The notes: generated from the letters alone by a model not told the origin. Counted from the stretch's first letter, positions 50,854-59,900 are shown. The stretch is 64,000 bases of DNA from Staphylococcus hsinchuensis (GCF_038789205.1 NZ_CP128355.1:1984001-2048000), one strand, 5' to 3'. Numbers and translations are program-made.

Positions 50854-51310
50854 TCACTCTTTCTAGACAATATAAAATAGCTGGGTCTTTAAGTAGATAA
50901 CTTTTATCAGAGCCTGGTACTTCATCTGGGTGTCGGTATAAAATCGGTCCTAGGGTTTCTAAATAGTCATCTTGTTGTTCAATTGCCGCCACATGAACTA
51001 CGTACACATCTTTACTAAACCCTTTGCCATTCGTTCGATCCACATAATATTGAGCGAGATAATTTATCGTTTTTGCACGAGCGCCCGTTTCCTCTAAGAG
51101 TTCTCTTTTGGCAGCTTCTAAACTTAACTCACCTGGTTCAACTTTACCTCCTGGAAACTCTATACCCCGTTGTTTATGCTTCGTAAATAAGAGTTTATTA
51201 TGATAAATAGGAATAACTAATACGTGTTGTCCATCTGCGTTATCATGCTCATTTTTAAAATTTAAATATACATCATCATTCTCTTGATCAATAAACTTCA
51301 AGTGCATCAC
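50831..51310 (-). CDS. Nudix hydrolase (YtkD-like)
   Basis: 159 residues. Complete Nudix box GGKVEPGELSLEAAKRELLEE TG (split here), with metal-binding REL-x-EE. YtkD of Bacillus hydrolyses 8-oxo-dGTP and other nucleoside triphosphates. MMHLKFIDQENDDVYLNF at the start. Transcribed into the hydrolase above. Divergent from yidD. Confidence 0.88.
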   Translation of the reverse strand: MMHLKFIDQENDDVYLNFKNEHDNADGQHVLVIPIYHNKLLFTKHKQRGIEFPGGKVEPGELSLEAAKRELLEETGARAKTINYLAQYYVDRTNGKGFSKDVYVVHVAAIEQQDDYLETLGPILYRHPDEVPGSDKSYLLKDPAILYCLERVIELGFYQ

Positions 51311-51366
51311 TCTTCCTATTTGTATGTTAAGATAATCATAATTAATTTCACGATGGAGGCATAACC

Positions 51367-51603
51367 ATGAAGACCATTCTTCTTAAACTTATATATATTT
51401 ACCAACGTTTTATATCACCTATTACACCACCAACATGTCGCTTCTATCCTACTTGTTCTGCATATACGAAAGAAGCAATCGAAGTACATGGTGCATTCAA
51501 AGGTACATGGTTAGGTATAAAAAGAATTTCTAAATGTCACCCATTGCATAAAGGCGGCTTTGATCCCGTTCCATTAAAGAAAGATCATTCAGATAAAAAT
51601 TAA
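51367..51603 (+). CDS. yidD: Membrane-insertion efficiency factor YidD
   Basis: 78 residues. [20 protein letters not shown], then [15 protein letters not shown] and [17 protein letters not shown] with the family's conserved cysteines. Helps YidC/Oxa1 insert proteins, at the inner face of the membrane. Its 3' end overlaps menC convergently by four bases. Confidence 0.95.
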   Translation: MKTILLKLIYIYQRFISPITPPTCRFYPTCSAYTKEAIEVHGAFKGTWLGIKRISKCHPLHKGGFDPVPLKKDHSDKN

Positions 51604-52604
51604 TCGATTCGCGTTAACTTATTAACGTCGATCTTTGGAGGCTCAAATTCGATAGAGCCTCCTTTTAATATGCCAGAGTCTGGTGCATAGTCAGTCTCAA
51701 AATAATATCCAGCAGGTGTAATATCTGATGGATATGAAGCATGTCGAGCAAGCATTGCTGTAAAATATCGACTCAAACCATACTCATACATACCACCTAT
51801 GACATAATCAATATTTGCCCTTTCAAGTTGTTTAATAATCTCTAAAACCCTATCAATTCCACCTAATCTGAACGGTTTTAATACAACCACTTTCACATTA
51901 AATTGTGTTACGATTCTTTTTATTTCTTCAGACGAAGTAGCTTTTTCATCAATCGCTAAAGCTGGTAGTTGATCCTTTTCAAAATTATCTATAGTCGCTA
52001 ACTGTTTAAATGGTTCTTCAACATATAATATTTCATATTGTGCTAACTTTAACAATAAGTCGGTTTCCGATGATTTTATGGACTCATTGGCATCAATTGC
52101 TATTGTAGGTTTAAATGACAAATTCTGGATTGTTTGAATATCATCCATTATTTGCGAACTCCATTTTATTTTAACACGCGATGGACGTGTTTTTTTCAAT
52201 TGTTCAATATTTTCTTTTGAAATTCCACTAACTGTAGCACCATATGGCACACTAAATGAAGGTAATTTATAAAATATTTGATATAACGCCATCACAATCA
52301 TACTTCGTGTTGCGGGAAATGATTCTAATTTACTTAAAGTTGCTTGAAGCTGTTGATATGTCTCAAAGGCATAGCCTTGGTATTCTTTAAACCACGCGTG
52401 CGCATTGTGTTTCACAATATCTATTGTTTCATTGCTATACCAATACGTCGCAAATGCGTTGCATTCTCCAAAGTAACTGATCCCCTCGTCAGTAATCAGC
52501 TCTACAACTAGTGCTTTGCGAGAATATAATTTCACTTTTGGTGTGATAATTGGTTGTTTAAAAGGTGCCTCAAACGTATACATTTTCATATCGATGATTT
52601 TCAT
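51600..52604 (-). CDS. menC: o-Succinylbenzoate synthase
   Basis: 334 residues, enolase superfamily. The catalytic lysines are in RVKIKWSSQ; metal ligands are IDAN (Asp), VEEP (Glu) and AIDEKATS (Asp), and the second base is the Lys of [10 protein letters not shown]. Makes o-succinylbenzoate for menaquinone. Follows menE by 20 bases. Confidence 0.95.
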   Translation of the reverse strand: MKIIDMKMYTFEAPFKQPIITPKVKLYSRKALVVELITDEGISYFGECNAFATYWYSNETIDIVKHNAHAWFKEYQGYAFETYQQLQATLSKLESFPATRSMIVMALYQIFYKLPSFSVPYGATVSGISKENIEQLKKTRPSRVKIKWSSQIMDDIQTIQNLSFKPTIAIDANESIKSSETDLLLKLAQYEILYVEEPFKQLATIDNFEKDQLPALAIDEKATSSEEIKRIVTQFNVKVVVLKPFRLGGIDRVLEIIKQLERANIDYVIGGMYEYGLSRYFTAMLARHASYPSDITPAGYYFETDYAPDSGILKGGSIEFEPPKIDVNKLTRID

Positions 52605-52623
52605 AATTAAGGATACCTCGCAG

Positions 52624-54012
52624 TTAGTTTTTCAACTGATTTCTTTGTAATTTACCAGTTGATGTATAGGGTAGCGATGAAATTCGATGGAAAAATTTCG
52701 GGATTTTATATTTCGCTAAATTTTCTTTAAAATAGTCCTTTAACGTATCATCAGAAATAGCAACTTCTGCTACATAATATAAACTCGGCACTTCGCCCCA
52801 CGTTTCATCTTTAACCCCGACACAAACAGCATCTTCTATAAGATGATGTGATTTTGCTATCGTTTCTATTTGATATGGGTAAATATTTTCACCACCACTA
52901 ATAATTAAATCCTTACGACGGTCATAAACCATCACATAACCTTCTTCTGTAATTTCGGCTATATCACCTGTATTAAAATAACCATCCTCAAAAGCATTAT
53001 TACTATTTTCTGGATATAAATAACCATCCATTACATTGTTACCTTTCACTAGTAATTCCCCATGACCTTGATGATTGGGATTTTTAATTTTCACATCTAC
53101 ATTTTCACTCGTTTGCCCTACTGTGTCATGACGTGTGGCTAACATTTCCGAACTCGCCGTTAAAAATTGAGAACAAGTTTCTGTCATACCGAAAGAATTA
53201 TAAATTGGTAAATGATATTGTAATGCACGTTCAATTAAGCTACTCGAAAGCTTTGCACCACCTAGTAGAATCTTTTCAATACTGTGAGGTTGTGTTAGCC
53301 CTTCATTCATTAACCACTTTAATGTCTGAGGTACTAATGATACATGCGTCGGTTGTTCTTCTTGAATAATTTGTAACATACGCTCAGCTACAAATTTTGA
53401 TTCGAGGCGTACCGTAAAACCACCAATAAGGGCTCTTAAAATCACACTTAATCCAGAAATATGATAAATCGGCAATACTGACAACCATTTCGTCTCTGCA
53501 TTAAAACCTAAACTTTCTTTACATCCAAGCGCACTTGCATAATGATTTGCAAAAGTTTGAGGTACTGCTTTCTGTGGACCAGTGGTACCTGAAGTAAACA
53601 TAATCGATGCAATTCGTTCAAATGAAAAGTCAAATTCGAATTGTTGAGATGACATCTGGCTTTGTAAAGTCTTATAAGGAATGATAGTTAGACCAGCCAA
53701 TTCAAATTGTTCCATAGTTATAATAGTTTCCACATTAACTGACGCCATTTGAGATTGAATTTCTCGATCAGTTAAGCGTGTATTAATCATCGCCGTTTCA
53801 ATACCTGCTAACCAACAACTATTAATCAACAATACAGATTCAATTGAATTATCAATATACAAGCCTAACCTAGTTCGTTTAAGTTGAGTTAGCGTATGCG
53901 CTAATCGCGTTGTATAATCATATGCTTCACCAAATGTTAATTGTGTACTTCCATCATCTAAAAAAATCTTTTCATTATTTTCTCGTGCTTGTGTTTTCAA
54001 CCAAAACTCCAC
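52624..54012 (-). CDS. menE: o-Succinylbenzoate-CoA ligase
   Basis: 462 residues, ANL adenylating enzyme. P-loop [46 protein letters not shown] and the hinge [13 protein letters not shown]; the C-terminal lysine is in STGKLQRNQ. Activates o-succinylbenzoate to its CoA ester before MenB. First of the menE-menC pair. Confidence 0.95.
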   Translation of the reverse strand: MEFWLKTQARENNEKIFLDDGSTQLTFGEAYDYTTRLAHTLTQLKRTRLGLYIDNSIESVLLINSCWLAGIETAMINTRLTDREIQSQMASVNVETIITMEQFELAGLTIIPYKTLQSQMSSQQFEFDFSFERIASIMFTSGTTGPQKAVPQTFANHYASALGCKESLGFNAETKWLSVLPIYHISGLSVILRALIGGFTVRLESKFVAERMLQIIQEEQPTHVSLVPQTLKWLMNEGLTQPHSIEKILLGGAKLSSSLIERALQYHLPIYNSFGMTETCSQFLTASSEMLATRHDTVGQTSENVDVKIKNPNHQGHGELLVKGNNVMDGYLYPENSNNAFEDGYFNTGDIAEITEEGYVMVYDRRKDLIISGGENIYPYQIETIAKSHHLIEDAVCVGVKDETWGEVPSLYYVAEVAISDDTLKDYFKENLAKYKIPKFFHRISSLPYTSTGKLQRNQLKN

Positions 54013-54113
54013 TACATCATACCTCCATTCTTATATATTATAACTTGTATGCTCGTATATTTCAGAATATAAAATTATTAAACTAAATTTATATATTATT
54101 TTCGAAGATAAAT

Positions 54114-54243
54114 GGGAGTGGGACAGAAATCGAATTTTTAATAAAGATTTCGTAGTCTCACCCCGGTAAGGGTGACTAGGATTGAAAAAAGCTTGAAATA
54201 AGCGCATTTTCAATTCAGACATCTACTGCCAAATTGATAAAGA
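54114..54243 (+). repeat. Interspersed intergenic repeat, copy C (lacks the hairpin)
   Basis: Same core as copies A and B from GGGAGTGGGACAGAAATCG to CATCTACTGCCAAATTGATA, but the terminal TGAGACA hairpin is absent: the sequence leaves the repeat after AAAGATTA. Its break point coincides with the start of the accessory segment. A 63-codon frame inside it on the minus strand is not a gene. Confidence 0.85.
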
Positions 54244-54566
54244 TTACCTTTGAGGGTGAATTTTCAGAAATTATATACATAACCTTTACATTTGCTTTAC
54301 TTAATTATTAGAATTTTCTGCGCGCCAGCTTCTTAACTTCACCAACCAAATCATGTACAATATTATTGTATTTATCGTGCAAGTTCTATAAGTCTATTGC
54401 TAAACTGTTGCACACAAATATAACGATTTATAATTACCTCTAAAAATACATCCTAAGAATTCTCATTATACATAAATTTTAGCTACTCCATTCGCTTAGT
54501 TCACTAGTATGATTTTATATTTGGAGTAATTTTTATTAACAAAAATATAGAGAACGGAGGATCACA
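54244..54566. other. Gap at the start of the accessory segment
   Basis: About 320 bases without a clear gene. A CodY-like box AATTTTCAGAAATTA at 54259-54273 has two mismatches. The region ahead of the small peptide at 54567 should contain its promoter, not placed. Confidence 0.35.
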
Positions 54567-54644
54567 TTGGACGATATCAAAGAATTAGTTATTGTATGTA
54601 GCATCATGGTTATTTCAATTATTGGAATTATGTTTACTTTCTAA
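54567..54644 (+). CDS. Putative 25-residue hydrophobic peptide with TTG start
   Basis: Reads (M)DDIKELVIVCSIMVISIIG then IMFTF and stop. CGGAGG lies six bases before the TTG at 54567. One membrane helix with an acidic N-terminus. No family recognised; it could be a membrane-active toxin peptide or a small regulator. The following terminator is 84 bases downstream. Confidence 0.45.
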   Translation: MDDIKELVIVCSIMVISIIGIMFTF

Positions 54645-54727
54645 AGTTTGAATTACAATCCCTAGTTGCAAAGTACGATGTCTATGTGTAATTTAAATAA
54701 ATCTCTATTATCAATCACTTCCATATA

Positions 54728-54760
54728 AAAAAACGTACACAAATGCTGTGTACGTTTTTT
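54728..54760. terminator. Bidirectional terminator before the MmcQ gene
   Basis: AAAAAACGTACACA/TGTGTACGTTTTTT with a five-base loop, T runs on both strands. Confidence 0.92.
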
Positions 54761-54795
54761 ATTATTTCTTCACTTTAATTACAAATTAGTCTCAA

Positions 54796-55155
54796 TCATT
54801 TAGTGGTGAGCTCATAACTTTCTTCTATTAAATCTGAAATAACTTCTAAAGACTGAATTTCGTCCAGATTAATCGATACCCAATTCGATTTATCCATATA
54901 ATATGCAGTATATATCCCCTTTTTCTTGCGTAAACTACCAATAAATTCTTGATGAACTTTTAAATTTATTACATCGATGTCATCGTTATGATTAAGGTTT
55001 AATTTATCTCCAGTTATGTCCATAATTAACCCAAACCATTTACCATTATTATCATGACGAAGCGCTGCATAATTTGAATATTTTTCCCAAGGATAGTCAG
55101 GTTCTACACCATATTTATTTTGTACAAATTTAAAAATTTCTTCACGTGTCACCAT
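54796..55155 (-). CDS. MmcQ/YjbR family protein
   Basis: 119 residues. MVTREEIFKFVQNKYG, EPDYPWEKYSNYAALRHDNN and GKWFGLIMDI are the MmcQ/YjbR (CyaY-fold) signature, ending in a WVSINLDE strand. Family members are often called DNA-binding on structural grounds; function is not proven. Good start, GTGATTTT upstream. Confidence 0.88.
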   Translation of the reverse strand: MVTREEIFKFVQNKYGVEPDYPWEKYSNYAALRHDNNGKWFGLIMDITGDKLNLNHNDDIDVINLKVHQEFIGSLRKKKGIYTAYYMDKSNWVSINLDEIQSLEVISDLIEESYELTTK

Positions 55156-55178
55156 AAAATCACCTTTAAAAATTTATA

Positions 55179-55349
55179 CTAAAACAATACCTTTTTTACT
55201 ATTATAATTGTAATTACGAGTAAACCCAAAGCAATCATAGCTTCTCTTTTTTCTTCTTTTGTTGTTTTTCGAACATTTACAGTAACTTTCATATCACGAT
55301 GTGAGCATTGATAATTGTGAAAAATAACTTCCACTTTCTCACTTCTCAA
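55179..55349 (-). CDS. Possible small membrane protein, start uncertain
   Basis: An open minus-strand frame of up to 57 codons (TTG at 55349 or GTG at 55334). It reads EVIFHNYQCSHRDMKVTVNV, a basic patch RKTTKEEKRE, then a C-terminal helix MIALGLLVITIIIVKKVLF. The order of soluble part, charged stop and helix looks protein-like. The nearest GGAG is badly spaced for either start, so low certainty. Confidence 0.35.
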   Translation of the reverse strand: MRSEKVEVIFHNYQCSHRDMKVTVNVRKTTKEEKREAMIALGLLVITIIIVKKVLF

Positions 55350-55484
55350 CTCCTTTTATTAAAATACATTGAAATCTAAAAATACTTATAACGAAATTTA
55401 TATATAGCACTATATTTACATCAAACAACTTAAAAGTAAAGAAAATTTTAGAAATACTAATAACTTTGTCTTATTAAAAATAAA

Positions 55485-55507
55485 AACTCACCTATTTAAG
55501 GTGAGTT
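55485..55507 (-). terminator. Terminator after the 174-residue protein
   Basis: AACTCACCT/AGGTGAGTT, short loop, T-rich tail on the minus strand. Confidence 0.8.
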
Positions 55508-55521
55508 CAGACACTACACAA

Positions 55522-56046
55522 TTATACAAATTGTAATTCATATATATCTCTATCATTGTATTCATTAAAATCATCTATATAAGCTCTATAAGTGATTACA
55601 TTAGTTTTTCTACTTACGTAATGGTTATATGAGATTTTTATTTTTATATTAGACTGTTCAGTGCGACTGTCGATTGATTTATTCAATTCATCAAACACCC
55701 ATCTATTGATAGGTAATAAATAACCTTCTTTACTCGGTAAGATATTAACATATTTAGTTTGAATCGTCTTACCTCCATCTAAATATATCTCTATCTTAAT
55801 TTCTTTCGCTGCACCGCCACCTAAATTATATAACCTTAAAAAATCTTCATGTTTAGATTCTCTAGCAGACGTGTTCAACAAATATAATTGATTTTTGTTG
55901 TCTCTACTCAATAAGGTTTGGTTAAAGCCTAGCGCTGGAATAAATTCAATTTTCATTTGGTAAAACTGAATGGAAATAGAAACAATATAAAATAGTGCCA
56001 TAATGAAAGTCCCGATGGACCCAATTGCGGAAATTAAACTTATCAT
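55522..56046 (-). CDS. Membrane-anchored protein of unknown function in the accessory segment
   Basis: 174 residues. One N-terminal membrane helix (ISAIGSIGTFIMALFYIVSI) followed by a mostly beta domain (LRLYNLGGGAAKEIKIEIYL; ISYNHYVSRKTNVITYRA). The NLGGGAAKEIKI pattern resembles Ig-like or transporter-associated beta domains seen in membrane proteins of defence or phage-derived loci, but I cannot name a family. GGAGGA precedes the ATG. Confidence 0.7.
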   Translation of the reverse strand: MISLISAIGSIGTFIMALFYIVSISIQFYQMKIEFIPALGFNQTLLSRDNKNQLYLLNTSARESKHEDFLRLYNLGGGAAKEIKIEIYLDGGKTIQTKYVNILPSKEGYLLPINRWVFDELNKSIDSRTEQSNIKIKISYNHYVSRKTNVITYRAYIDDFNEYNDRDIYELQFV

Positions 56047-56398
56047 AGCTCCTCCTAGACGGATATATTCTAGGAGACAACAGTAGGTAAAAGTATTCTA
56101 CCCCACCGATAAAATTATTAAACTATCAAAATTTTGAAACTTTATAAATTAATCAAAAATATAATACAAAATATTCAAAATATCTATTGCCAAACTCTAG
56201 TAAATAAGTATAGTATTATATTGTATAAATCAAGTTAACTTAATTTTTATTTCATAGAGAAATAATTGAGAGAATTTAACAATTTATTGAATATGTAAAA
56301 CACACTATTTATTCATACCGCATCTCGTACTATGTAAATTAAAAAATGTTAGAACAATTATGTACGTTTGAATATAAAAATTAATTGGGGAGGAAATC
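56047..56398. other. AT-rich gap upstream of the SNIPE-like gene
   Basis: About 350 bases with no coding frame or strong hairpin. It separates two divergent genes and must hold both promoters; a TATAATAC-like box near 56163-56170 is possible. Very low GC, like its neighbours. Confidence 0.4.
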
Positions 56399-57700
56399 AT
56401 GGAAAACAAAAATTTTAAAAAGAATTGGGTAATGTGGACAATATTAGTAACTTCGTTATTTGCAATCGCTACGCCAGGAATAGCAATTATACCCTTTGGC
56501 CTTTCGATTTATGCAGTAATTAAATTAGTTCTCATTGATAAAATAACCGAAATTGATGTAAAAAATTATCAACTATTAAAAATTAAAACTAAAGAATTGG
56601 AAAATATCTCACATGAATTACATCGAAATATTCAAAAAGGTACTGATGAATTATCATATTTAAATAATTTAATTAAAGAAAAAAGATCTAAATATGAATT
56701 AAAGTTAATTTATCCATTTAAAATGACTGATGTAGCTTCAACGGATATTAATAATTATATAAAGAAATTAGAATTAAAAGAAAAAGAGTTAATAAATAAA
56801 GAGAATTTATTACTTGATATTCCTACGTCTAATAAACGTCACTATAATAATCAAGTAAAACAAATTATAAGATTATTTAACGCTGAAACTGCAATTTTAA
56901 TTAACAGCGTTACAAGTAAAAATATTGAAAGTATGCAAAATAGAATTTTTAAGAGTTTTGAAGGTATAAATAAAATATTTGAAACTGATAATGTACAAAT
57001 TCCTACTCAACTATTAGATATAAAACTCGAGATGCTTGAATTAGTACATAAATATCAAATTAAACTTGAAGATGAAAAAATAATTAGAAGAGAAGAACGT
57101 GAAAGAATTAAAGAAGAAGAAAAAGCTAAAAAAGAAATGGAAAAAAGACTCAACGAATTAAATAAAGATATTAAACATCATAATAATGAAATCAATAAGC
57201 TAACAAAATATCTAAATAATACAGAATTACAAGCTGAAAAAGAACTATTTATTGAAAAAATAAAAGAACTTGAACAATCTTTACAGAACCTAAATACTGA
57301 AAAAGAAAATGTAAGTGAACGACAACAAAAAGCTCAATCTGGATATGTTTATATCATTTCTAACATTGGATCATTCGGAGAAAATATTTATAAAATTGGC
57401 GTAACTCGTCGTTTAGATCCTATGGATAGAATAAATGAATTGAGCAGTGCTTCTGTACCATTTGAATTTGATGTTCATGCTTTAATTTTTTCAGAAAATG
57501 CATTTGAGTTAGAGAAGAATTTACATCAACATTTTAAAAATTACAAAGTTAATAAAGTGAATGGACGTAAAGAGTTCTTTAAATTAAATATAGAAGAAAT
57601 TAAAAATCAAGTATTAAAAGAACATAATAATACAGTGAATTTTATTGATGAACCCAAAGCAATACAATATAAAGAATCATTGAGATTGGAAATAAGTTAA
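56399..57700 (+). CDS. Membrane-anchored DUF4041 + GIY-YIG (T5orf172) nuclease, SNIPE-like
   Basis: 433 residues. Residues ~10-46 are hydrophobic (WVMWTILVTSLFAIATPGIA and FGLSIYAVIKLVLI), one long or two short membrane segments. A coiled coil (50-100) leads into DUF4041 (~100-245; QIIRLFNAETAILINSVTSK, MQNRIFKSFEGINKIFE), then a Lys/Glu coiled coil. The C-terminal T5orf172 domain (314-402) has YVY (316-318), YKIG (331-334), Arg337/338, Glu372, His376 and His378, the expected GIY-YIG catalytic pattern. As I recall, the E. coli protein SNIPE has the same order and cuts phage DNA at the membrane during entry. ATG follows GGGGAGGAAATC. Low GC and position next to tRNA-Ser suggest transfer. Confidence 0.88.
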   Translation: MENKNFKKNWVMWTILVTSLFAIATPGIAIIPFGLSIYAVIKLVLIDKITEIDVKNYQLLKIKTKELENISHELHRNIQKGTDELSYLNNLIKEKRSKYELKLIYPFKMTDVASTDINNYIKKLELKEKELINKENLLLDIPTSNKRHYNNQVKQIIRLFNAETAILINSVTSKNIESMQNRIFKSFEGINKIFETDNVQIPTQLLDIKLEMLELVHKYQIKLEDEKIIRREERERIKEEEKAKKEMEKRLNELNKDIKHHNNEINKLTKYLNNTELQAEKELFIEKIKELEQSLQNLNTEKENVSERQQKAQSGYVYIISNIGSFGENIYKIGVTRRLDPMDRINELSSASVPFEFDVHALIFSENAFELEKNLHQHFKNYKVNKVNGRKEFFKLNIEEIKNQVLKEHNNTVNFIDEPKAIQYKESLRLEIS

Positions 57701-57701
57701 A

Positions 57702-57733
57702 AATAATAAGGGTACTTCGGTACCCTTATTATT
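57702..57733 (+). terminator. Terminator with UUCG loop after the SNIPE-like gene
   Basis: AATAATAAGGGTAC, TTCG, GTACCCTTATTATT: a 14-bp perfect stem with a stable tetraloop and T run. Confidence 0.95.
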
Positions 57734-57864
57734 TTTTATCCTCTACTAGAACTTAAGTTCTCTAAAAATTTATAAAATGTAAGTCAAAATGAATAGTAAC
57801 GATAAATGGGGGTTTTATTTTGGTTATAATGGCAAACATTTCAGAAAACAAGGCGATAACTGCG

Positions 57865-57933
57865 TTGGCGTCGACTTAAAAATATTGGCGTAACACCTAT
57901 TTTATCATGCGAATATTGGCGTTCCGTTGGCGT
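57865..57933. repeat. Four phased TTGGCGT repeats beside tRNA-Ser
   Basis: TTGGCGT occurs at 57865, 57885, 57916 and 57927, always on the plus strand. Steps of 20, 31 and 11 bases are close to multiples of the 10.5-base helical turn, so all lie on one DNA face. They end about 100 bases from the tRNA-Ser 3' end. This is how arm-type integrase sites look; no integrase gene remains in the window. Confidence 0.6.
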
Positions 57934-57943
57934 AGAATTATAA

Positions 57944-58022
57944 AAACGATGAAAAACGAAGTTAAACGAGATATAACAAACCCCCGTCATATTAACGTTT
58001 TTATAAACGATGAATAACGAGG
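57944..58022. repeat. Imperfect 18-bp direct repeat near a possible att site
   Basis: AAACGATGAAAAACGAAG at 57944-57961 and AAACGATGAATAACGAGG at 58005-58022, two mismatches. The second copy ends 13 bases before the tRNA-Ser 3' end. It may be part of an attachment region or a decayed duplicate. Confidence 0.5.
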
Positions 58023-58035
58023 AATAAGCAAATAA

Positions 58036-58124
58036 CGGAAAGTGAGGGATTCGAACCCTCGAGACGCTTGTGGCGCCTACACGCTTTCCAGGCGTGCTCC
58101 TTCGGCCAACTCGGACAACTTTCC
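58036..58124 (-). tRNA. tRNA-Ser (GGA)
   Basis: 89 bases, class II with a long variable arm. Acceptor GGAAAGT/ACTTTCC; anticodon loop CTGGAAA; T loop GGTTCGAAT. No encoded CCA. Last of the eight-tRNA cluster and next to the repeats above; tRNA-Ser 3' ends are common integration targets. Confidence 0.97.
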
Positions 58125-58164
58125 ATATTAAAAAAACAGAAGCGATATTTCACTTCTGTTTGTA

Positions 58165-58236
58165 TGACCCCGACGGGACTCGAACCCGTGTTACCGCCGT
58201 GAAAGGGCGGTGTCTTAACCGCTTGACCACGGGGCC
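58165..58236 (-). tRNA. tRNA-Glu (TTC)
   Basis: 72 bases; acceptor GGCCCCG pairs with CGGGGTC, anticodon loop CTTTCAC, T arm GGTTCGAGT. No encoded CCA. Confidence 0.97.
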
Positions 58237-58240
58237 ATGG

Positions 58241-58312
58241 CTCCACAGGTAGGACTCGAACCTACGACCGATCGGTTAACAGCCGATAGCTCTACCACTG
58301 AGCTACTGTGGA
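58241..58312 (-). tRNA. tRNA-Asn (GTT)
   Basis: 72 bases; acceptor TCCACAG/CTGTGGA, anticodon loop CTGTTAA. The CCA end is encoded (58238-58240), one base from the next tRNA. Confidence 0.97.
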
Positions 58313-58324
58313 TTAATATAATGG

Positions 58325-58395
58325 AGCGGGTGATGGGAATCGAACCCACAACATCAGCTTGGAAGGCTGAGGTTTTGCCATTAAACTACACCCGC
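58325..58395 (-). tRNA. tRNA-Gly (TCC)
   Basis: 71 bases; acceptor GCGGGTG/CACCCGC, anticodon loop CTTCCAA, encoded CCA at 58322-58324. Confidence 0.97.
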
Positions 58396-58414
58396 ATATG
58401 ATAATGATTAAAGG

Positions 58415-58488
58415 GGCGGATGATGGGAATCGAACCCACGCGTGTCGGAACCACAATCCGATGCGTTAACCACTTCGCCACATCCGCC
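58415..58488 (-). tRNA. tRNA-His (GTG)
   Basis: 74 bases including the extra G at position -1, opposite C73, as usual for tRNA-His. Acceptor GCGGATG/CATCCGC, anticodon loop TTGTGGT. Confidence 0.96.
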
Positions 58489-58504
58489 AAGGGCAAATCA
58501 GAAA

Positions 58505-58577
58505 TGGTTCAGGACAGAGTCGAACTGCCGACACATGGAGCTTCAATCCATTGCTCTACCAACTGAGCTACTGAACC
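58505..58577 (-). tRNA. tRNA-Phe (GAA)
   Basis: 73 bases; acceptor GGTTCAG/CTGAACC, anticodon loop TTGAAGC, no CCA encoded. Confidence 0.96.
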
Positions 58578-58584
58578 ATAATGG

Positions 58585-58657
58585 CGGTCCCGACGGGAAT
58601 CGAACCCGCGATCTCCTGCGTGACAGGCAGGCGTGTTAACCGCTACACTACGGGACC
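58585..58657 (-). tRNA. tRNA-Asp (GTC)
   Basis: 73 bases; acceptor GGTCCCG/CGGGACC, anticodon loop CTGTCAC, encoded CCA at 58582-58584. Confidence 0.97.
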
Positions 58658-58667
58658 TATTATGTAA

Positions 58668-58741
<74 letters not shown>

Positions 58742-58771
58742 TTAATATTATTTAATAACGCCTACCTCATT

Positions 58772-58801
58772 AATATAGCATATATCTTAATATCAAGTCA
58801 A
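58772..58801 (-). promoter_or_regulatory. Promoter of the tRNA cluster
   Basis: TTGACT and TATATT with an 18-base spacer and an extended -10 (TGCTATATT), about 30 bases before the initiator tRNA. Drives all eight tRNAs leftward. Confidence 0.8.
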
Positions 58802-59163
58802 TATATTTTTATAATTTATTTACATTTATTTAATTATTGCTTAAAGAAGATATGTAATACTTGCTATTTGAACTCGGCTAACTTGTAAGACTTTTACAGT
58901 ATATAAATTTTTAGCACTAACGTCAATAACTTATTGAAAGAAATTTGTGTAAAAACGCAATATATACCATATTTTTTTAATTTTTGTGCTTTATTTATAT
59001 TTTTTCTTTGTTTTCTTTACATTATTAATTTTACGCGTCCCCTATTCCTTATCTGATTCTATTTCAAAGTAGCGTGCTCTTATTCACTTCATTAAAAACG
59101 CACGACTTTAAATTCCTAAATAATACATTCAAGCAACGTAAATGACCTTTTCTTTATGATTAT
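58802..59163. other. Gap between the tRNA cluster and the small hydrolase
   Basis: About 360 AT-rich bases without a gene. At the right edge a hairpin CAACGTAAAT/ATTTACGTTG (59133-59171) overlaps the hydrolase stop and may be its terminator, though its T tract is weak. Confidence 0.45.
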
Positions 59164-59721
59164 TTACGTTGTCATTAACTTCTGCATTTTACTTTGTAAT
59201 TTGGTAAACGTACCAAATCCATCACTATCCATAAAATGTCCGCCGTGATCTGTTATCCTACATGTCCCACCTAGCGTGTCCATGAGTCTCTTTGTTTCTT
59301 TATAGGAAACATATTGATCATCTTTTGAACATAAACCATAAAAATGATCCACTTTAGATTTTACTTTTTCATAATCTATCGATTCATCTTTCAGTTTTAT
59401 ATTTTCATCGATATCTTTAGCATCATCTTTAAATCCCGAAATACTAAAAAGCCCTTCTATACTTTGAATATCTTTACATTCTAGGTATTTTAAAGCAGCT
59501 AATGTGCCAAATCCATGCGTAACAAAGTATGTTTCATATTTTCGAATATGTATTTGTTGTTCCATTTCGTCTACCCATTGTTGAAGATTATCATTTGTGT
59601 CAACTGCAATATTAAAAATATTTACGCGATAACCTTCAATCGTTAAATTATTTGCTAACCACTCATACCAGTGGTTTGTTGAATCTCCATATTTAGAATG
59701 TACTATAATTATATCTGTCAT
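59164..59721 (-). CDS. Small alpha/beta hydrolase of the RBBP9/YdeN family
   Basis: 185 residues from the ATG at 59721, after GGGGGAA. MTDIIIVHSKYGDSTNHWYEW is the family start; the elbow reads VTHGFGTLAALKYL, with Gly in place of the nucleophilic Ser of GHSLG, and DHGGHFMDSDGFG carries the His. RBBP9-type serine hydrolases usually keep the Ser, so this one may be inactive or use another residue. Confidence 0.85.
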   Translation of the reverse strand: MTDIIIVHSKYGDSTNHWYEWLANNLTIEGYRVNIFNIAVDTNDNLQQWVDEMEQQIHIRKYETYFVTHGFGTLAALKYLECKDIQSIEGLFSISGFKDDAKDIDENIKLKDESIDYEKVKSKVDHFYGLCSKDDQYVSYKETKRLMDTLGGTCRITDHGGHFMDSDGFGTFTKLQSKMQKLMTT

Positions 59722-59900
59722 TATTAATTCCCCCACGGAGTAAAAGAGTTACCTTTCCTTATTGATACTCAATGCTAACTTTTTGTATACTCAATTCGTT
59801 CTTTAGGCAAAGTCACATCTTATTTCATAACTCTTAAAATCCTTAGCATTTAATTTTTAGTATCTCATAAATTTAATGAGTTTTAAAATCTCATAATAAA

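Noticed and set aside
54031..54222. A 63-codon minus-strand frame inside repeat copy C.
   Set aside because: It is made of the interspersed repeat, is not kept open in the other copies, and has no ribosome site.
54259..54273. A CodY-like box AATTTTCAGAAATTA.
   Set aside because: Two mismatches in a very AT-rich gap and no clear target promoter; chance is likely.
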